8,793 nt of DNA from positions 1 to 8,793 of the forward strand of contig JANHAK010000038.1 of the NCBI GenBank assembly GCA_024464195.1. The letters are read 5' to 3'. Below the pieces are notes generated by a model. The model did no database searches and had not been told where the DNA came from. It saw nothing but the letters and a program-made list of their open reading frames with translations. Shown piece after piece: positions 7,558 to 8,793 of the stretch. Position numbers and translations under genes: made by a program. Numbering within the stretch: position 1 is the first letter of the stretch; each line of letters begins with the position of its first letter. This DNA is from Methanomassiliicoccales archaeon (GTDB lineage: Archaea; Thermoplasmatota; Thermoplasmata; Methanomassiliicoccales; JACIVX01).

Positions 7558-7695
7558 CTATTCGTCCTTAAGACCTTTCTTGATGCCTTTCCCAAACTCC
7601 TTTGTCACTTCGACGCCTTTTTTGATACCTTTCCCTATTAACTTGCCAGTTTTTTCTGCAGTTTCTTCTATCTTTCCCTTTTGCTCATCGCTCAT
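7558..7695 (-). CDS. Small Lys/Gly-repeat protein (45 aa), unknown function
   Basis: A short gene found by reading the minus strand: ATG at 7693-7695, TAG at 7558-7560. The product starts MSDEQKGKIEETAEK and has 12 lysines, 9 acidic residues and no cysteine, aromatic Trp or signal peptide. The heptapeptide GKGIKKG occurs twice, at residues 21-27 and 35-41. Hydrophobic residues at I9, A13, I20, I24, V28, F34, I38 and L42 lie roughly one helical turn apart, suggesting an amphipathic helix that could lie on a membrane or bind nucleic acid. Support for a real gene is strong: the minus strand reads GGAAGTGATC before the ATG, nine of ten bases of the ideal archaeal Shine-Dalgarno, and a TATA-like box lies at 7739-7749. 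I do not recognise the family. The radical SAM gene follows on the same strand, 107 bp downstream. Confidence 0.8.
   Translation of the reverse strand: MSDEQKGKIEETAEKTGKLIGKGIKKGVEVTKEFGKGIKKGLKDE
7573..7635 (-). repeat. Two 21-bp imperfect direct repeats inside the small gene
   Basis: Copies at 7615-7635 and 7573-7593 each encode GKGIKKG and match at 18 of 21 bases; all three differences are silent third-position changes. This suggests an old internal duplication kept under protein-level selection. Confidence 0.7.
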
Positions 7696-7698
7696 TTA

Positions 7699-7708
7699 GA
7701 TCACTTCC
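7699..7708 (-). promoter_or_regulatory. Near-perfect Shine-Dalgarno of the small gene
   Basis: The minus strand reads GGAAGTGATC, one base away from GGAGGTGATC, three bases before the ATG at 7695. It is among the strongest ribosome sites in the window. Confidence 0.75.
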
Positions 7709-7738
7709 TTTTCAGTTAACAAAAGGTAATCATGATCA

Positions 7739-7749
7739 CTTATATTTTT
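7739..7749 (-). promoter_or_regulatory. TATA-like box of the small gene
   Basis: The minus strand reads AAAAATATAAG. A start about 25 bases downstream falls near 7719, giving a leader of about 24 bases that contains the Shine-Dalgarno. This implies the small gene has its own promoter. Confidence 0.5.
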
Positions 7750-8032
7750 CTGAGCGAGAAATAATGATGCCTCGTTGATTGTTCTTTGTGATCGTATGAC
7801 ACTTCTGGCAAACTCTCATCGTTTTGACTGAACTAAGTTTGAAATCTGACTGAGAAATCAAGTCAACGATTTTGAAAAATCGTCAGATGGAAAATTCGAT
7901 ACATTTTTTGAGATCATCAAAGAAAAATACTTATCATCAAGGGTGACAAAATGGCCGACACTCAATAAAAGAGCATTTGATCAGTTTCATATTTCTGGTT
8001 TTATGAACAGAAGTCTCGAATAACTTTCGTTG
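7750..8032. other. AT-rich gap with no assigned gene
   Basis: Together with the small gene's leader this is about 337 bases without a recognisable protein. It holds a perfect 8-bp inverted repeat (7866-7883), a five-codon frame with a good GGGTGA site (7951-7968), and two copies of TCATCAA twenty bases apart (7914-7920, 7934-7940). No tRNA or long frame is seen. It should contain the 3' end of the corrinoid transcript. Confidence 0.5.
7866..7883. repeat. Short perfect inverted repeat
   Basis: ACGATTTT and AAAATCGT are separated by GA, so a transcript would form a stem of about seven pairs with a TGAA-like tetraloop. It could be a terminator stem or processing site; no long T tract directly follows on either strand. 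Confidence 0.4.
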
Positions 8033-8689
8033 CTATGATTTGTCTTTTGACAGGTCGACAATCTTTTTTGCGACAGCGGCAGCTTCGAAAGCATCTTTTC
8101 CGTACGCGTCTCCTCCGATTTTCCTGACGAACAATTCATCCACTGGAGCACCACCAACCATGATCTTGATGTTTCCACGAATTCCATCTTCCACTAACTT
8201 ATCGATCGTACGCTTCGCATTGATCATTGTTGTGGTGATGAGAGAGGACATTCCGAGGATATCGGCTTTAAGATTTCTTGCCTCATCGGAAAAACGGTCT
8301 GGCGACACATCTGGTCCTAAGTCGATAACCCTGAACCCCGCGACTTCAAGAGCGATTCCCACGAGTTTTTTACCGATCTCATGAATGTCGCCTTCAACGG
8401 TACCAAGAATCACTAAGCCGGACAGCTTTGCATCAGATTCTGATTCGATCAATCGAGGTTTGAGAATTTCTATGGATCTCTTGAAGGCGTCAGAGGCAAC
8501 AATGAGATCCACCAGATACTTTTCTCCTGATTCATACAATCGACCGAGAATATCCATTCCACTTGCCAATCCTCTCTTAATAATCTCAGAAGGCGGTCTG
8601 TTCTCCTGGTTTAGAGCAAAATCGACCAAATTTACCACTTTATTGCCATCGCCATCGACCATCGCCTTTGCGATTTCCTCGTAGATCAA
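8033..8689 (-). CDS. Methyltransferase corrinoid (cobalamin-binding) protein
   Basis: The protein carries a methyl group on a cobamide between a substrate methyltransferase and an acceptor methyltransferase, as in the MtmC/MtbC/MttC/MtaC group. An N-terminal helical cap (about 1-85, with GMDILGRLYESGEKYL) precedes the Rossmann B12 domain. The cobalt-ligand motif DxHxxG is D101, H103, G106, followed by SxL (S148, L150) and GG (179-180). Length (218) is typical. I start it at the TTG at 8687-8689 because a full AGAGGAGGT (plus-strand 8696-8704) sits six bases before it, and the resulting N terminus IYEEIAKAMVDGD matches where family members usually begin. An ATG at 8723-8725 would add twelve residues (an ATG at 8708-8710 would add seven) but lacks a ribosome site. 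No methyltransferase partner lies within the window, so its substrate (methylamines, methanol or another methyl donor) cannot be named. Confidence 0.93.
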   Translation of the reverse strand: MIYEEIAKAMVDGDGNKVVNLVDFALNQENRPPSEIIKRGLASGMDILGRLYESGEKYLVDLIVASDAFKRSIEILKPRLIESESDAKLSGLVILGTVEGDIHEIGKKLVGIALEVAGFRVIDLGPDVSPDRFSDEARNLKADILGMSSLITTTMINAKRTIDKLVEDGIRGNIKIMVGGAPVDELFVRKIGGDAYGKDAFEAAAVAKKIVDLSKDKS

Positions 8690-8695
8690 CGGTGT

Positions 8696-8704
8696 ACCTC
8701 CTCT
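8696..8704 (-). promoter_or_regulatory. Shine-Dalgarno that decides the corrinoid gene start
   Basis: The minus strand reads AGAGGAGGT, then ACACCG, then TTG. If the upstream ATG at 8725 were used, this perfect site would lie buried in codons 7-10. Confidence 0.65.
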
Positions 8705-8741
8705 TTTCATCTCGATAGCTTTCATGCTTATTCATCTTAAC

Positions 8742-8752
8742 CCTTAATTTGA
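8742..8752 (-). promoter_or_regulatory. Weak TATA-like element of the corrinoid gene
   Basis: The minus strand reads GTCAAATTAAG. A start about 25 bases downstream would fall near 8722, just inside the ATG at 8725, which agrees with translation from the TTG at 8689. The match to consensus is modest. Confidence 0.3.
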
Positions 8753-8793
8753 CTGTCGCAATACATCAAACACAAAGAAGCAATTGAAGAATT

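Noticed and set aside
7558..7695. Reading the small Lys/Gly protein as a RiPP precursor for the radical SAM enzyme.
   Set aside because: It has no leader/core boundary, no Cys or aromatic core residues, and its own promoter; the enzyme has no visible SPASM or precursor-recognition domain.
7884..7940. Possible C/D-box guide RNA on the minus strand, with two TGATGA motifs and a CTGA about 55 bases apart.
   Set aside because: The outer C box has T where a purine is expected, no D' CTGA lies before the inner TGATGA, and the spacers (14 and 27 bases) do not fit the archaeal layout.
8385..8684. Open frames on the plus strand across the corrinoid gene (also 8040-8384).
   Set aside because: The minus-strand frame carries the complete B12-binding motifs; the plus-strand products match nothing I recognise and lack ribosome sites.

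Overview
The window reads as a euryarchaeal chromosome segment with roughly 40-45 % G+C (judged by eye). Several genes are preceded by archaeal TATA-like boxes, and Shine-Dalgarno sequences match the GGAGGTGATC anti-16S consensus. A methylamine/methanol-type corrinoid protein, a methanogen-style PflA-like radical SAM protein and a glutamate 2,3-aminomutase-like enzyme point to a methanogen or methyl-compound-using relative. A Methanomassiliicoccales/Thermoplasmatota-type organism is a guess; nothing here fixes the lineage.

Left part (1-1158): the 3' part of a KamA-family radical SAM/PLP aminomutase on the + strand, whose 5' end lies outside the window. At the two substrate-recognition positions its residues match glutamate 2,3-aminomutase rather than lysine 2,3-aminomutase, so the likely product is beta-glutamate, a known methanogen osmolyte.

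Centre (1287-6093): four genes on alternating strands. They are a two-CBS-domain protein (-), a complete P2-type cation ATPase (+), a second two-CBS-domain protein (-) and a PrsW-family intramembrane protease (+). The first and third intergenic gaps are divergent and each holds a nearly palindromic TATA element that could serve both directions. The ATPase and second CBS gene converge and overlap by 17 bp. The first CBS protein keeps the nucleotide-binding motif in both repeats; the second has lost it in both. An ion-transport and membrane-stress module with CBS sensors is a reasonable but unproven reading.

Right part (6366-8689, all - strand): a cysteine-rich PflA/AmrS-like radical SAM protein, a 45-residue Lys/Gly-repeat protein with its own TATA box and a near-perfect Shine-Dalgarno, and a cobalamin-binding corrinoid protein whose true start is probably a TTG just after a full GGAGGT. 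No methyltransferase partner for the corrinoid protein is inside the window. The gaps 6094-6365 and 7750-8032 are AT-rich and hold no convincing gene.
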